Positions 45,401 through 56,930 of a stretch of DNA of 60,000 nt are shown in pieces (the stretch's first letter is position 1; each line of letters begins with the position of its first letter). A model generated the notes under the pieces. The model saw only the letters and a program-made list of their open reading frames with translations, was not told where the DNA came from and searched no databases. Source of the DNA: Owenia fusiformis (taxonomy: Eukaryota > Annelida > Polychaeta > Sabellida > Oweniidae); NCBI GenBank assembly GCA_903813345.2, contig CAIIXF020000011.1, positions 12,819,754-12,879,753 on the forward strand, written 5' to 3'. The translations under genes were made by a program, and so were the position numbers.

Positions 45401-48400
45401 TCTAATGGTTTGAATTCAACTGGAAATAAAAATCATGGTATAAACAGACATAACGCACAGTTACACATTTATTTTTACAGGCGATATCAGTAATGACAAG
45501 TTTGGACCTACTACTGATGACTATTATGATAATTACTATGACAATGCAAATACAAACACTGATACCGAAGATGTACTGAACCCTGTTGGGACTGCAGAAG
45601 AGACTGACTCAAATGAACCACCTATCACCAATACAAACAATGGTCCTACTGAACAAGTTGATACTGATGGCCAAAGTGCACCAAATGGAGCTACTGACAA
45701 AGATGCTAATATCAATGGAGTCCCAAGTGAGGTTGACAAAGATGATGAGTATTATGATGACTATCATGATACAGATGTGACTGTCTCAATAACTGCTGGT
45801 GAGTGATTTCAGATAAGCCCTTATTGCAAACATAAAAATAAAGAAACAGTAAACAACTAGCACCCAAGGATGTAATAAAATAAGTAGGTATCTGTACCAC
45901 ATGATCATACATGTTCATCGAGTATTTGTTTTAATCTATATAGTTTAATCTAAACAATTGGGCAAGATGTATTTTTACATTCACAAATTGTGTTAAATGG
46001 AGTTTGAAATCTACCTGTTTAGTAAAAAGACTCAGCTGTGAATGAATTTTGGGTTGGTAACTGGGTTTGACTGACCTATAGTATTCTCATTGGAAATTGT
46101 TAGATTATTTCTTATTTAAAGTGGGTAGTATAGAGGTGGTGTTAACAAACCAAAACCTAACTAAAGACAAGGCATTAACATGCAAAATGTTACCAACTGT
46201 CATTTGCTACAGACACTGAATGCCGACCACCAACCATCGACAGCCAAAAACACAATCCCAAAAATTGGAGACTATAATGATATGTCATCACTTCTGGTGG
46301 TGACATAAAATGGTACCCTTTTCATCCCATTCTATTTTATTTAAAGAAAATAATGTGCTGTTGGAGGATGCTAACAATGAAGTTACTACAAGGGCCAGTA
46401 GAGGAAGAATTGCAGCAGCAAGAACTACCACAATCCAACCTATTTCAACTACCCCGTCTAACTCAAGTGGTAATGGCACTGGGGCAGCTATTTTGATTGC
46501 ACCTGCAGGTGGAGCCACTGGAGCAAACACAGGAGCTGGCTCAGGCAGCAGCAACAATAATTTGATGTGGAGTAAGTTATATTAATTGATTATACCCAGT
46601 TGTTGCTGATGTTTTTTTACCTGATGTATTTTTTTTTATTTAGGGAGCTTGGTGATGTTATTTTTTTTAAGTATGTTTGATGATTCTATTAAATATATTT
46701 GTATATAATAACACAATGACATCAAATCAGCCATTTAACATTCAATTACAAGTGGGATTATGTGGGATATACATAGAAAGGCTTAGATAGAAAACATCAA
46801 TCCAATGAAAGCACATAAACCACAAATACACTCAAAGCTTTTGGTTATTAGTCTATTATATACAGAATTTAGGACATGTTGTAACCTAGATCCACTTCTA
46901 TTAATGAATATTAAATTATAACATGTGATACACCAAACACATTATATAATACTATAGTATACAATAGCCCTTATTTTCATTATTACAATAAGTAATAGCC
47001 CTTAAATATATTGAGTTGTCTCGGCAACTTTAATCCTCAATTGACACAGCATTAGATAGACAATATTCAAAATACTATACAATTACATATGCTTTTTCAT
47101 AATTCAATCCAATATTGATAACAATTCCTTTTTGAGAACACTCAAAATGAAGTTTTGGATGTTGAACAACAAATTATTCTTGAAAGGGTCATTACAAAAT
47201 ATTTAATTAAAAGTCATTCATGAATTTAAAGAGAAGAGTTTAGTGTAATGAAAAAGTTGAAATGAATGGATATGTAAGGAGGCGGAATCAGTCTTTAAAA
47301 TCGGGCCTTTATATATGTGCTTTTATAAACAGGCCTTTAAAAGTAGGCCTTAATAACTGGGCCTTATGTTAGACCCTTTGTGCATACCAGATGAGGATGA
47401 GGATAACTGCTTATGTAAGTTATAACATATTGTAAAAATGGCTTAATATTCTGAAAAATGCAAAAAAATTAAAATGAATATAACATAATGGTAAGTTATT
47501 CATAGATTTATCAGTCACAGAAATTTTCACTGAAATATGACTCCACTTAAACTTTTGTTCAAAAGACGAGAAGCAAGATGAAATTATCTTGATCTTGTCA
47601 TGAAATATTCAAAAGTTGAAATTGATGCCATATCTGAAATCTACATGTATAATTAATTATTACTGGGAATGAGGTTTTAAAAATTATTTACTTTTTTCAG
47701 TACTGATTATTGTTGCCCTGGTGCTTTGGCTTTTGTTTATGATCCTACTGGTTCTGCTAATCTGCTGCTGTTATAGAATGTAAGTATTTTAATAATAAAG
47801 GCAAAGTTGGAAATTCATGAAATATTGTAAACATAGGACACCAAAATTCAAACATGTCAATATTTTGATTAAAGAGTTGGTCACATTTGCTCTACGGCAG
47901 TCATACAATGGCAATAGCTTCACAAAAATAGAATTAGATAATCTACATCTTACTTCTTATCCCAACTTTTATGCTGCATATTTCTCTCTTTTTGGGAAGC
48001 TATAACTGCCATACGGTTTCTGTAGAACAAATGTGACTACAACTTTAAGGAAGCTCAATTTAATTCACATCCATAAAATACAATAAAAGCTACAACACAT
48101 TGGAGATCACTGAGATCATGTTTGTATCAATGTATCAGCCACAGGTCATAATTAGTGTAAGTGAATGAACTCAAAAATGAAAAATATATCAATTAAACAT
48201 ATAATCGGTGCACACTTCATGAGTTATCATGAAATACAAATTACTTAACTAAATGATATGTCACTTGACCAAGCTGTTGGAAGAATTATATAATGTACAT
48301 GCACATATGCCTATTAATGAGCCATTTTTGCATATTTGCACTTCAAACTTTCACTTATTTCATTACTAGCAGTAAATGCCAAGATTAAAATATCAAAACC

Positions 48401-51400
48401 ATACCAGCTCACAAAAACTAAAGCACCAGCTGAACTGAGAAATACCTACTAGCCTTTTTATAATCTGATTAGTATGTGAAGGGGTGGGATCAAAATATAA
48501 GTTTAATAAAACTCCATGTAATTAAATTGAGTTTTAGTTCCCTGTTCACAAGGTAAAACCAACCAACGTCACATTTTCTATACCTCAGACAAATTAAAGA
48601 AATTTTAAAATATCTAAATTACTAGGCTACTAATCCCTGATAATAAATAACAAATGAACCTTTACAAAATTTCTTTTCTAGGCGACAAAGAAGAAAGAAA
48701 CATGTTAGCGATGAAACTCAAACAACTGTTCGTCAGTGGGCTAGGAGTTCCCATAACTCAGTAGGCAGCACCCCATATGCTAACAGAAAAGAAGTTGAAA
48801 CACTGCAGTTTGGGAGCCATGATTGTGTTGACGGAACCAGAGGAGGAGGTTCAGGAACCAGTATGACTGGTGCCACTTTTGGCCAACAGGGAAGCTATGA
48901 AAGTCAATATGGATCTACTTCTAAAATGCCTTATGGAGGGACTAGACGAACCCTGTATGGAGAGCATGGCAGCCAAACAGATGATGGGAATTATGAAGTA
49001 CGTTTGGTCAGGCTCGTGAATTATGTTTTAATTTTGGTTGCATGGTTATCATATCTCCTTAGTCAAGTAAGAAGCGAACAAAAAATGGTTGATACATGAA
49101 AAGTAAAATTTCCAGTAAAATTTCCATATATGTACAACTCTGCTAAAAATATAAATTTTTAAACCTGTATTTAAACTTGGCTGTCTCTCCTTTGGTCCCT
49201 GTGGTCCCTTGGAGAATGTGCATTTTTCACAGGGGATAATTCCTGTATCTGTAAATCACAAGAGAAATAATGTCTTAATAAAGATGGCAGCACACTTAAT
49301 CTAAATACTTATCTTAAACTCAAACTGCTGCCATCTTTAAAAAAATAAGCCCTAAAATGGTGGTACATAGCAGGCTCATTACCTAAGATATAAATCTGCA
49401 TTCAATTTCTATAAAAAAAATTACAGGTAACTCCACAGCTTCAGATTGGCACTCAAACCATTGATAAACCAGATGAATCTCCTTTGACTCATCAACATAA
49501 TGTCGACATAGCACCTGAAACATCCACCCTCCAGCGAAATCTACTCAAGTCTTTGGGTGATGGCAACATGCCTGAGAGTGAAGAGGAAGTGATCAGTGAA
49601 GGTGAATACCCTGTAGTAATTCTACCAAGAGGTCAAGAAAGCCCACCTGAATCTATACATATAATGGAACCTAAATCAACCTCACCTACAAGAAAGAAGC
49701 AAAGCTATTTGGACCTTAATTCAGCAAGGTAAGTACTAAGACATTAATGCTATCAAATAACTTTTATTGTTGGTACCTCAGATTAAGCATTTGAATCTGG
49801 TTTAAAAAGAGCGATCAATAGCAGTCAATAGGGGTCATAATAATGAATCTGAGGAAAAGGTTGAACAAATATGATGAATATGTGCTTCAACTGTTCAATT
49901 CAGTTGTTTGGAGTATATTGGCCTCAATTTATATTTTTTGGAAGACAAAACAACAATAAGACTTTCCTTCAAGTTGAGCATCTACACAAATATTATAAAT
50001 AAGAATCATACCATGTAATTATGGTTTTCAATTCAATTCAATTTATTCCTTTATAATATCCTCTAAAATTCCTCAAAATTATACAGAAAATATGTTTTAT
50101 TCAACCTTTACTACATTAACTTTTATGTATCAAACTCAATGAATAAATGGGAAAACACAAAGGTCGACATAATATACTCCTGTCTCCTGTCAAGCTTTTA
50201 TATTTCCTTATATCTTGATTGAGATATATCATCTCTTTTATATCAGAGCCATGGCACTTTGCCTATCTTAACACACAGATTTATTCTCAAGTTGGTGCAG
50301 AGTTCACATTTTCACAATTCAGCCCAGAATTGATCAAAATATTCCCTTGTTTCATTTTTTTACCCATTTTCAAGTGGGTGCAAAGGGATTTCAGGTAGGT
50401 GCAAGTCTGTTTTAAAATTTCAGGTGGGTGCTCACCCACTTGCTTTAATGCTGGGGAGATCATAGATCTTACATAAAGAGGGGTTCCTCTTTGAATTCTG
50501 GGTCAATTCTACTCTTCAAAGAAAGTCAGGAATTACCATAAAGTAAGTTTTCTTTACAGGCAGAAGTCCCCTAAGAAGCGTAGACCAAGAGGCACCAAGC
50601 CTAGAAGAAAACCTGAAACCAAGACATATGTCCTTGAAGAACCAGTTGAGCCTAAGGCTCAAGATGATGTGAACGAGGTAGAAAATATTAATTTTTTAAT
50701 TTTTTTGAGCTTAACTATAGATTTATCCTTGTTGGTTAACATTGTGAGTGCTGATCTGCTAAAAGTTACAGTTTCTTTTAATCATATGGATTGGTGTCTG
50801 TTATAAAATAGAATGTTTTATGTTAAAATTTATGTTGAAAAAGATATAGAAATGTATTGTAAATTTCTAATCTCAAACAATTTGTTTGTACAGTAAAACC
50901 TGTCCAAGTGGAAGATCTTTGGTACCTCTAAATTGTGTTCCACATATAGAGGTTTATTTAACATGTAGTCAGTTGGTCTTGGAACTCTGATGAGTATTCC
51001 ACAAACATAGGTGTTCCAGTTCTAGAGGTTTCCACTTGATAGGTTTCACTGTATTAAATAGAATGGTACACAATTCTTTTCTTGTTGAGAATGAGAAAAG
51101 ATTAATTAGAAGAGCCAAATAACATTAAATTAAAGAAAAGGAATAAAAAAGTATATGTCAACAACTAAAACTAAGTCTGTTTATAGGCAAATGTTGCCAA
51201 CTGGGCAATGAATAACATGACGCCAGCAGACAAGGAACCATCAATTGATGAACCTGATTCAAAGGTAGTAGAAGAGCCTATAGAAGCAGAAGCTGCACCT
51301 ACACCAGCTGGTATGTATTTCAATGTTCTCCCCAGTTCAAAAGAAAGCATCATTAATATCAATGTCATTGCTAATTAAATAGACAAGGCCACTTCCAAAG

Positions 51401-54400
51401 TTAAAGATGAAGCAGCTAACTCACAGAGAGAGGATGAGTTTAAAAATAGTTAAAGAAATATGCACCAAAACCAGGAACTTATGAGCATAAGTATATTTTG
51501 CAATCATTCGGTGTTCTTGAGAGTGGTAGAGTTGAAAAGGTGTACACTCATTTGCATGGGGTCCCAAAGAAAGACCTCAACATAATACCAAAAATTCAAA
51601 TGATGACGAATCGGAAGCTAATGTCCATGAGCATTTTGTGTTTATTTATCTCTTCATTTATCTAAATAGTACTATATATATCTACATGTATATATTATAA
51701 GCAAATAAGCTACTTTAACTATGCCTTCATTTATTCATTGTTTGTATTTTTAGAAGACCCAATCTCTGTCCCAATAGAGCCAGTCCCTACCCCTGCAGAC
51801 TCATTCCCTATCCCCTCAGAGACTCCCACCACCAGCCCATCTCCCCAGCCTACAAGGACAAGGCCACCCCTTATGAAGCAAAAATCAAGAATACTGAGAG
51901 GTATGTCACTCTCTAAATACAGGAGTCCAAACATTATGCACTTTGAAGAAAGGTACAAAGTGGATGTTTGATGTCTGGACCTCTATTTGTTTGTTTGTTT
52001 TTTGTTTGTTTGTTTGTTTGATTTTCTGTGATCATGTGAAGCCACAGTGAAGTAGGCATAACATACACATATCTCTTTATTACCTCACATAAACATAGTC
52101 AATCATACATCTGAATTGGTTTCAGGACCACAAACTTGTAAACATGGAATAATTGATTATATATTAAAATAAAATAAAAACACTGATTTAATCTCTATTA
52201 TTACAGGGGTATTAACTACAGAAAACTCTCAGGCTATGTGGCATTTACCAGATGGCGACACTACAGCTGTGGCAAGCAGCCAACAACGACGTAGTAGTAC
52301 AGTAGTGACATCTAAGATTGACATTGAAGAGTACAACAGACGCAGACGAAGCTCAACTTTACTTATGCCAGCAACTCCATCTATAAGGGAGGGGGATGAG
52401 GAACAAAATAGTAAGTAGATCATTTGCTATAGTTATTAAGGACCTGTAATTGACTATATATTTTCAAACACTGCTTACTTAAATTGTCGATTTATATAAT
52501 TTTATAAAATTATGAATCATGAATAAATAATTTTAATAGAAATAAAATAATTACCCAAATCTCAAAATTGATCTTTAATATTACAAACATAGCATTTGGA
52601 ACTAAATTAATGAGAGAAAATCACTACAAATAAAAATTGATAAATGTCAATAAACAATATTAATTAATTTGTTTTTTTTTCCTTTCTAGCATTCTAATGG
52701 CCAATATTTATCTGTAAACTAAACTCAATGTCTTTACTGAATGCATGCTTTTTATACTGGGTATATGACATTTAAAAACATCATCTACTTCAATTACTAG
52801 TACACTATGTCTTCTACTTAATGCCTTTTAGCTATATTTGTAAGCTAGAAAATGTAAATCATTCTATCATTGTATATCAGTACATATATATATATCATGT
52901 TAGTGTTTATTTAACACAGTTTTAAATTGTCATCTCATCATATATACATATTGTACTCACTAAGATCCTTGAGACTTTTATCAACTTCATGTAAATAACA
53001 TTTCTATATTTAAGTCAGCACCTTTTGCACTAAATGCTTCACATAATCACATTCATTTAGTGGATTTGAATCATAGAAATGCAAACAAAATAAAATATGA
53101 AATCAAAAATAAATTAAAGTGAAAGAAAAGTGTGAAATTATTTATAATATTTAGCCCCGGATTAAAGCTCCTATGAACCAACTGAAAACGCTACAATACG
53201 AGTAAATGTTTTTATAAAGAATACTGCATCTACAGACGTTTCGGGTCATTGTGACCCTGCAAAAATACTTGTTTTAGTTGATTGGCATTTATGCTGTCTT
53301 TTTTTATTTGTGATAAAAGTACAATGAACAAGAAATCAGCTGTTCTTATATCACAGGGGAGGGAGGCAACAATATTAAAATAACTTTGTTTTTGGATATT
53401 GATAACTCAAAGCCATAATTTTAAGGAATCTTTAATGCATGAAAAAAGCTTTATGAAATAAAAAACGGCATATTTCTTTTTCTTGAAGGTCTACTTCAAG
53501 CATTTTGCATTTTATTTTTCTTAGAATATGTTAATTTTAACCAACTTTTGATTTCTTATCCTATTGTCTGGCTAATATTTCAATCTCCAAGCATTTGCTA
53601 TTGTTTCACTAATACTTCAATCTCCAAGCATTTGCTATTGTTTCGCTAATATTTCAATCTCCAAGCATTTGCTATTGTTTCACTAATACTTCAATCTCCA
53701 AGCATTTGCTATTGTTTCGCTAATATTTCAATCTCCAAGCATTTGCTATTGTTTCACTAATACTTCAATCTCCAAGCATTTGCTATTGTTTCGCTAATAT
53801 TTCAATCTCCAAGCATTTGCTATTGTTTCACTAATATTTCAATCTCCAAGCATTTGCCTTTGTTTCACTAAAATTTCAATCTCCAAGCATTTGCTACTGT
53901 TTTGCTAATATTTCAATCTCCAAGCATTTGCTATTGTTTCACTAATATTTCAATCTCCAAGCATTTGCCTTTGTTTCACTAATATTTCAATCTCCAGGAA
54001 TTGACTAATTGTTCCTAACTACTTTAAACTCCAAGCATTAGCTATTGTTTCACTAATACTTCAATCTCCAAGCATTAGCTATTGTTTCACTAATACTTCA
54101 ATCTCCAAGCATTAGCTATATTGTTTTCTATATCTCGTCTTAAAATGGCCTCACTACATGGCAATAGCATCTACAGTTGTTGAATCATACAAGGTAAATA
54201 AATAAAAAACGATTAATTTTGTACTTTAATATAATAGTGCTTGATCATAGTGTCTGAACAAAATTAATTATCCTTTTTACACCTTAAAACTGTAAATTGC
54301 AAAGATCACTTTTATTAGGCTATATGACGTTGAAAAAACTTATCTGAAATAAAAAAAACACTTTTTTTGCCAAAAACATAACAGTTAAAATATTTTCAGA

Positions 54401-55223
54401 TGGCAATAATAACTTTAACATCAGTGTTACTCCAGAGGACAGAGTCCTTGTGAAACCAGAAGCAACTCCTGGTAAACCAGCGGCAAGGAAATCTATAGGG
54501 AAGTCCTCTATTAATGGCAGCAGGCGACCATCAGTCTTATTCCTTGACAATGACTATGCATCTGCTGAGGAATATATCGATAACTGTTGGAACCAGATAG
54601 AAGACTTTGAGACAGAAAGTGATAGTCCATATAATGAATTCTCTAATATCCCAGAACCAGATTATGAGAATTCTAATTTCATTTTACGAGATCCAAATGA
54701 TTACTGCACTGCATCTGTACGTTCTAAACTAGGGAGGAGAAATCGTTTTGTCCCTCCTCCGCCACAAAGATCATTACCCCCTACCCCAATAGATGATTTC
54801 GAGGTAGACAACATTTATGACTCCATTACAAAGAGGAAAGGTTTGCCTCCTCCCCCACAAGATTACATTGACCATGGAAATCGTCCTTTCTCTCCCCCTT
54901 TCCCCCCACCCCCAAATGACCTGATGCACATACCTATTCCTCCACCCTTACCACCCCCTGAGTTCAATTCCTTGAAACGAAAACCAGACAATAACAGTGA
55001 AAATGACTCTGATGATAACTCAGAAGACATGACAGATCCTACAACTATGGAACGCAATTGTAACAAATCTAGAGAAAAGATTAAGAAATATTATACAAAG
55101 GAAGCTATGGTGCTAAATGACCAAGTACAGAATGAATTAAGGAGAATTTTAAGTTTTAAAGCAACGCATGTTGATGGTCAAGCAAATGACACAGCTGATG
55201 ACATAAGTGAGGTTGATGTATGA
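39041..55223 (+). CDS. Gene C: SUEL lectin / CUB / His-rich-repeat type I transmembrane protein
   Basis: Thirteen exons join in frame: 39041-39422, 40190-40537, 41940-45119, 45481-45798, 46347-46571, 47701-47779, 48682-48997, 49427-49728, 50560-50677, 51187-51310, 51754-51900, 52207-52410 and 54400-55223. They total 6,567 bases, or 2,188 residues plus stop. The order is signal peptide, SUEL domain, CUB domain, about 13 His/Asp/Tyr-rich repeats, acidic and Gly/Ser stalks, membrane span, and a long basic, Ser- and Pro-rich tail. ATG 39041 gives a good signal peptide; an upstream in-frame ATG at 38957 would add 28 polar residues and is less likely. It shares plan and exon phases with gene A. Inferred role: a large surface receptor or adhesion protein linked to actin through Ena/VASP-type ligands. 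Confidence 0.85.
39407..39650 (+). repeat. 75-bp tandem array copying the exon end and splice donor
   Basis: TATCAGTGTGTTCCTGGTAA occurs at 39407 (the real exon/intron junction), 39481 and 39556, and a decayed copy starts at 39631; spacing is 74-75 bp. Copies 1 and 2 keep GTAAGT (donors at 39423 and 39497); copy 3 has GTAATT. The intron stays open in the SUEL frame to 39667, encoding a hydrophobic extension. Confidence 0.9.
40107..40189 (+). repeat. Decayed tandem copy of the CUB exon acceptor and start
   Basis: The 82-bp stretch after TTCTCAG repeats the following acceptor and exon start: ACATGCTCAACTACTGA against ACATGTGCTCAACCATTGA, then GTTAATGGTCATCTAATATC against GCCAATGGTCACCTAATATC. 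In frame the upstream copy meets a stop (GAATAA), so it is a nonfunctional pseudo-exon. Confidence 0.8.
40190..40537 (+). CDS. Gene C exon 2: CUB domain
   Basis: The exon is phase 1 at both ends and encodes 116 residues: a CSTIDYTTANGHLISPTFM start, PREKNCTCTL, CKDYLEV, KLCGF and KGFWLVITS end. The order of cysteines and aromatics is that of a CUB domain. Acidic calcium-site residues are not clearly conserved. Confidence 0.8.
41073..41344. repeat. Diverged 36-40 bp minisatellite in a gene C intron
   Basis: About seven diverged copies of TATTCCTTTATTTCAATTTC followed by AACATTTA. Confidence 0.75.
41547..41771. mobile_element. 225-bp MITE with CAGGGTGTC ends
   Basis: The left CAGGGTGTCCAGGAAGTAA and GATACAAATA are inverted at the right (TATTTGTATCC, TTACTTTCTTGACACCCTG). 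It is intronic in gene C. A solo ACACCCTG end of a similar element occurs near 58738. Confidence 0.7.
41940..45119 (+). CDS. Gene C exon 3: about 13 His/Asp/Tyr-rich tandem repeats
   Basis: This 3,180-base exon, phase 1 at both ends, encodes 1,060 residues. After a Thr-rich lead it holds about 13 units. The typical core is about 46 residues: PHHEYHPDDIFPGV, then DPRYDPNDP, a short IKxxED stretch and YYGHPxxDHL. Thr/Pro-rich linkers of variable length separate the later units. The first three are an older subtype (HHPENPIPTDENGAPL, then YYGHTHLExHH). His, Asp and Tyr positions are strictly kept while linkers vary, implying function. Metal or calcium binding is a reasonable inference. I recognise no family. 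Confidence 0.85.
45481..46571 (+). CDS. Gene C exons 4-5: acidic and Gly/Ser juxtamembrane stalk
   Basis: Exon 45481-45798 encodes 106 acidic residues rich in Asp, Tyr, Asn and Thr (DDYYDNYYDNANTNTDTED near the start and a DDEYYDDYHD end). Exon 46347-46571 encodes 75 residues of Thr, Ala and Gly/Ser (GATGANTGAGSGSSNNN). Both are phase 1 at each end. No cysteines; an extended stalk. Confidence 0.8.
46166..46310 (+). repeat. Hairpin-tailed dispersed element in a gene C intron
   Basis: It begins AAGACAAGGCATTAACATGC and ends ATCACTTCTGGTGGTGACAT plus AAAA, only 36 bases before the acceptor of exon 46347. Confidence 0.75.
47391..47414 (+). CDS. Possible 24-base cassette microexon before the membrane span
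   Basis: CCCTTTGTGCATACCAG precedes ATGAGGATGAGGATAACTGC plus TTAT, which is followed by the perfect donor GTAAGT. It is phase 1 at both ends and adds eight residues (NEDEDNCL) between the stalk and span without shifting frame. It is compatible with the neighbours but needs transcript evidence. Confidence 0.45.
47540..47690. repeat. Dispersed repeat shared with 33229-33690
   Basis: ATTATCTTGATCTTGTCATG, ATATCTGAAATCTACATGTA and GAGGTTTTAAAAA match, with divergence, the repeated segment at 33229 and 33567. Its right edge abuts the membrane-span acceptor. Confidence 0.5.
47701..47779 (+). CDS. Gene C exon 6: transmembrane segment
   Basis: A 79-base exon follows CTTTTTTCAG, phase 1 start and phase 2 end. 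It encodes ILIIVALVLWLLFMILLVLL then ICCCYRM. The triple cysteine at the inner face is a likely palmitoylation site. The next exon begins RQRRRKKH, a stop-transfer. Confidence 0.85.
48682..52410 (+). CDS. Gene C exons 7-12: proximal cytoplasmic tail
   Basis: Six exons (48682-48997, 49427-49728, 50560-50677, 51187-51310, 51754-51900, 52207-52410) encode a disordered tail. Notable parts: Gly/Tyr/Ser-rich SYESQYGSTSKMPYGG; a Lys/Arg cluster PKKRRPRGTKPRRK like a bipartite nuclear localisation signal; a Pro/Thr/Ser stretch; and two basic-Ser sites QRRSST and RRRRSST typical of basophilic kinase targets. Small exons (118-147 bases) allow in-frame skipping of some. All splice junctions keep frame. 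No domain is recognised. Confidence 0.8.
50280..50460. repeat. Dispersed inverted-repeat element, AGTGGGTG-rich
   Basis: It ends with CACTTGCTTTAATGCTGGGG plus AGATCAT, which matches in reverse the element starting at 59674 (GTGATCTCCTCAGCATTAAA). Interior has repeated AAGTGGGTGCA motifs. Confidence 0.55.
51986..52020. repeat. TTTG microsatellite
   Basis: About eight TTTG units with one interruption, in a gene C intron. Confidence 0.8.
53571..54127. repeat. 37-bp minisatellite with 74-bp higher-order unit
   Basis: The unit is AATATTTCAATCTCCAAGCA followed by TTTGCTATTGTTTCACT, about 15 copies. TTTCACTAATACT and TTTCGCTAATATT variants alternate over much of the array, so dimers were duplicated. 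It lies 270 bases before the last gene C exon. Confidence 0.85.
54400..55223 (+). CDS. Gene C exon 13: polyproline C-terminal tail
   Basis: The exon starts in phase 1 after TATTTTCAG and encodes about 274 residues to TGA at 55221. An acidic Tyr-rich part is followed by polyproline: FVPPPPQRSLPPTP, KGLPPPPQDY, SPPFPPPPNDL and IPIPPPLPPPEF. FPPPP followed by an acidic residue is the Ena/VASP EVH1 ligand; others fit SH3, WW or profilin. YDSI lies between two Pro blocks. The C-terminus VDV could be a class II PDZ ligand. Confidence 0.85.
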
Positions 55224-55752
55224 CCGTATTAAGTATAAAAGGGGCAACAAAGATAAAGGAAAGCTAGTAACAATTGAGAGTAAATTTCTAAGAACAAAAA
55301 GGTCACAACTTTTTAATATTTTTTGCTCACGATACTCCAGTTCTTTTTTGATTATAAGTTTACGTGAATAGATATTTCTGCATATTATATCTTAAAAACT
55401 CTACAATCAATTTCTCAGATCGTAAAACTAGGATTGTAAAGGAAAAGCATACTTTGACTTTTAATATTGTATATGAGCTATTCTTTGTTGCCACTTTAAG
55501 ATGAAAATGTGTCTCTTTCAGAGGACCAGATTTACATTTTAATTATTGAACAGATATATTTTTGTCCTTATAGGTCATTGCCCAAGATTAAAACCCAAAA
55601 ATGAGAAAATGTAAGCAAAATATGTTATTTGTGATGATATGTACTTCAATGCAAATGTATATAGATTTGTAATAATGGTTATCTCTAAAACTTACAATTG
55701 TAAAAATTAGATGTTTATAGATGGAAAAAATGTTAACAATAATTATGTTATT

Positions 55753-55758
55753 AATAAA
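55753..55758 (+). terminator. Candidate polyadenylation signal of gene C
   Basis: AATAAA lies about 530 bases after the stop codon. No earlier canonical AATAAA is evident. Confidence 0.45.
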
Positions 55759-55908
55759 AATAATGTGTACATAATGTAAATTCTGATTTGAAAATTGTTT
55801 ATTTCCAAAACGTCCTGTCAAATATAAAAACCACATTAAGTACTAACAAGCCCTGGTTAACTAGGGTCCAAGTTGACCTGTGACACCCTATTTGAGGAAA
55901 AATGAAAC

Positions 55909-56242
55909 GCAAGGCATTATCCTGACAAAATGTCACCACCTAGTTGCTCACAATATTATGAGTTCAATCATAGACAGATTTGAATTTCTGAGAACTTGTA
56001 GATAATTTTGAAAAAAATTGTCAACTTAAAAAAAGTTGAAAAAGACGCTTTTGACCTTGACAAGATCATTGAAGGTGAAATCTCAAATCTTAAGTCAGAT
56101 TTGAACTTCTAAGAAAATGGCACCACGGCTAGAGAAGCCAATTACCAACTGCAAAACACCAACGGCTGAACACTAACCACCAAACACTGTCCACAAACAT
56201 ATTGGAGACTTTAACAATATGTCACCACTGATGGTGACATAA
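55909..56242 (+). repeat. Hairpin-tailed dispersed element, long form
   Basis: It begins GCAAGGCATTATCCTGAC, has ATGTCACCACC near the left and ends TGTCACCACTGATGGTGACA. The extra interior matches the long copy at 4310-4620. Confidence 0.7.
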
Positions 56243-56774
56243 TAAACTGGCTTTAAAAAGGCTATTAAATAGTAAGTTAGGGTTGCCAAACTTTTTGTAC
56301 ATAGGGCAACTACCTCATCAAAGACCAATTGGGAAAATGTGAAATGATTGAAGGTGACCCCAAGAAGTAATATTTTTTGGATTAGTTTTGGTTCTCACAT
56401 AATGAACAAAATTTCTTACCTTTCTCATGCTGAACTCTGATGACCTTGACCTTTATAACAGGATGCATTATTCAGCAAGGTATTATATTTGTGGGATTGG
56501 ACTTTTCGTTTATTGTTCAGTACTAGTTGTATCAACAAAAAAAGTCTTGCTTTAAGAGGATCTCATTGTTCATATGTTTGTATGGGTCTTTGTTTTCTTT
56601 ATCACTACTGTGCACACTGCATATGTAGCCTAGAGGTTTTACTTGGCTGAAGATTGTAGCTGTAAGTGTGAAGCACCATCAAACTGAAGTAAATAAATAA
56701 AATAAATACATTGTAATCTAATAAGGAAGAAAGGTAACAAATATACGTACATGTATGTGGTATTTATCAGACAA

Positions 56775-56930
56775 GGCATTAACATGTAAAATGTCATCAC
56801 CTGCCATTTGTTACAGACACCGACTGCAGAACAATGTACATCAAATGACAATTATAGAACACCATCCACAAAAAGTTTGAGACTTTAAAAATATATGACT
56901 ACTTCTGGTGGTCACATTAAAAACCTAAAG
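56775..56930 (+). repeat. Hairpin-tailed dispersed element, short form
   Basis: It begins ACAAGGCATTAACATGTAAA and ends TACTTCTGGTGGTCACATTA. One base in the terminal hairpin has decayed. Confidence 0.7.
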
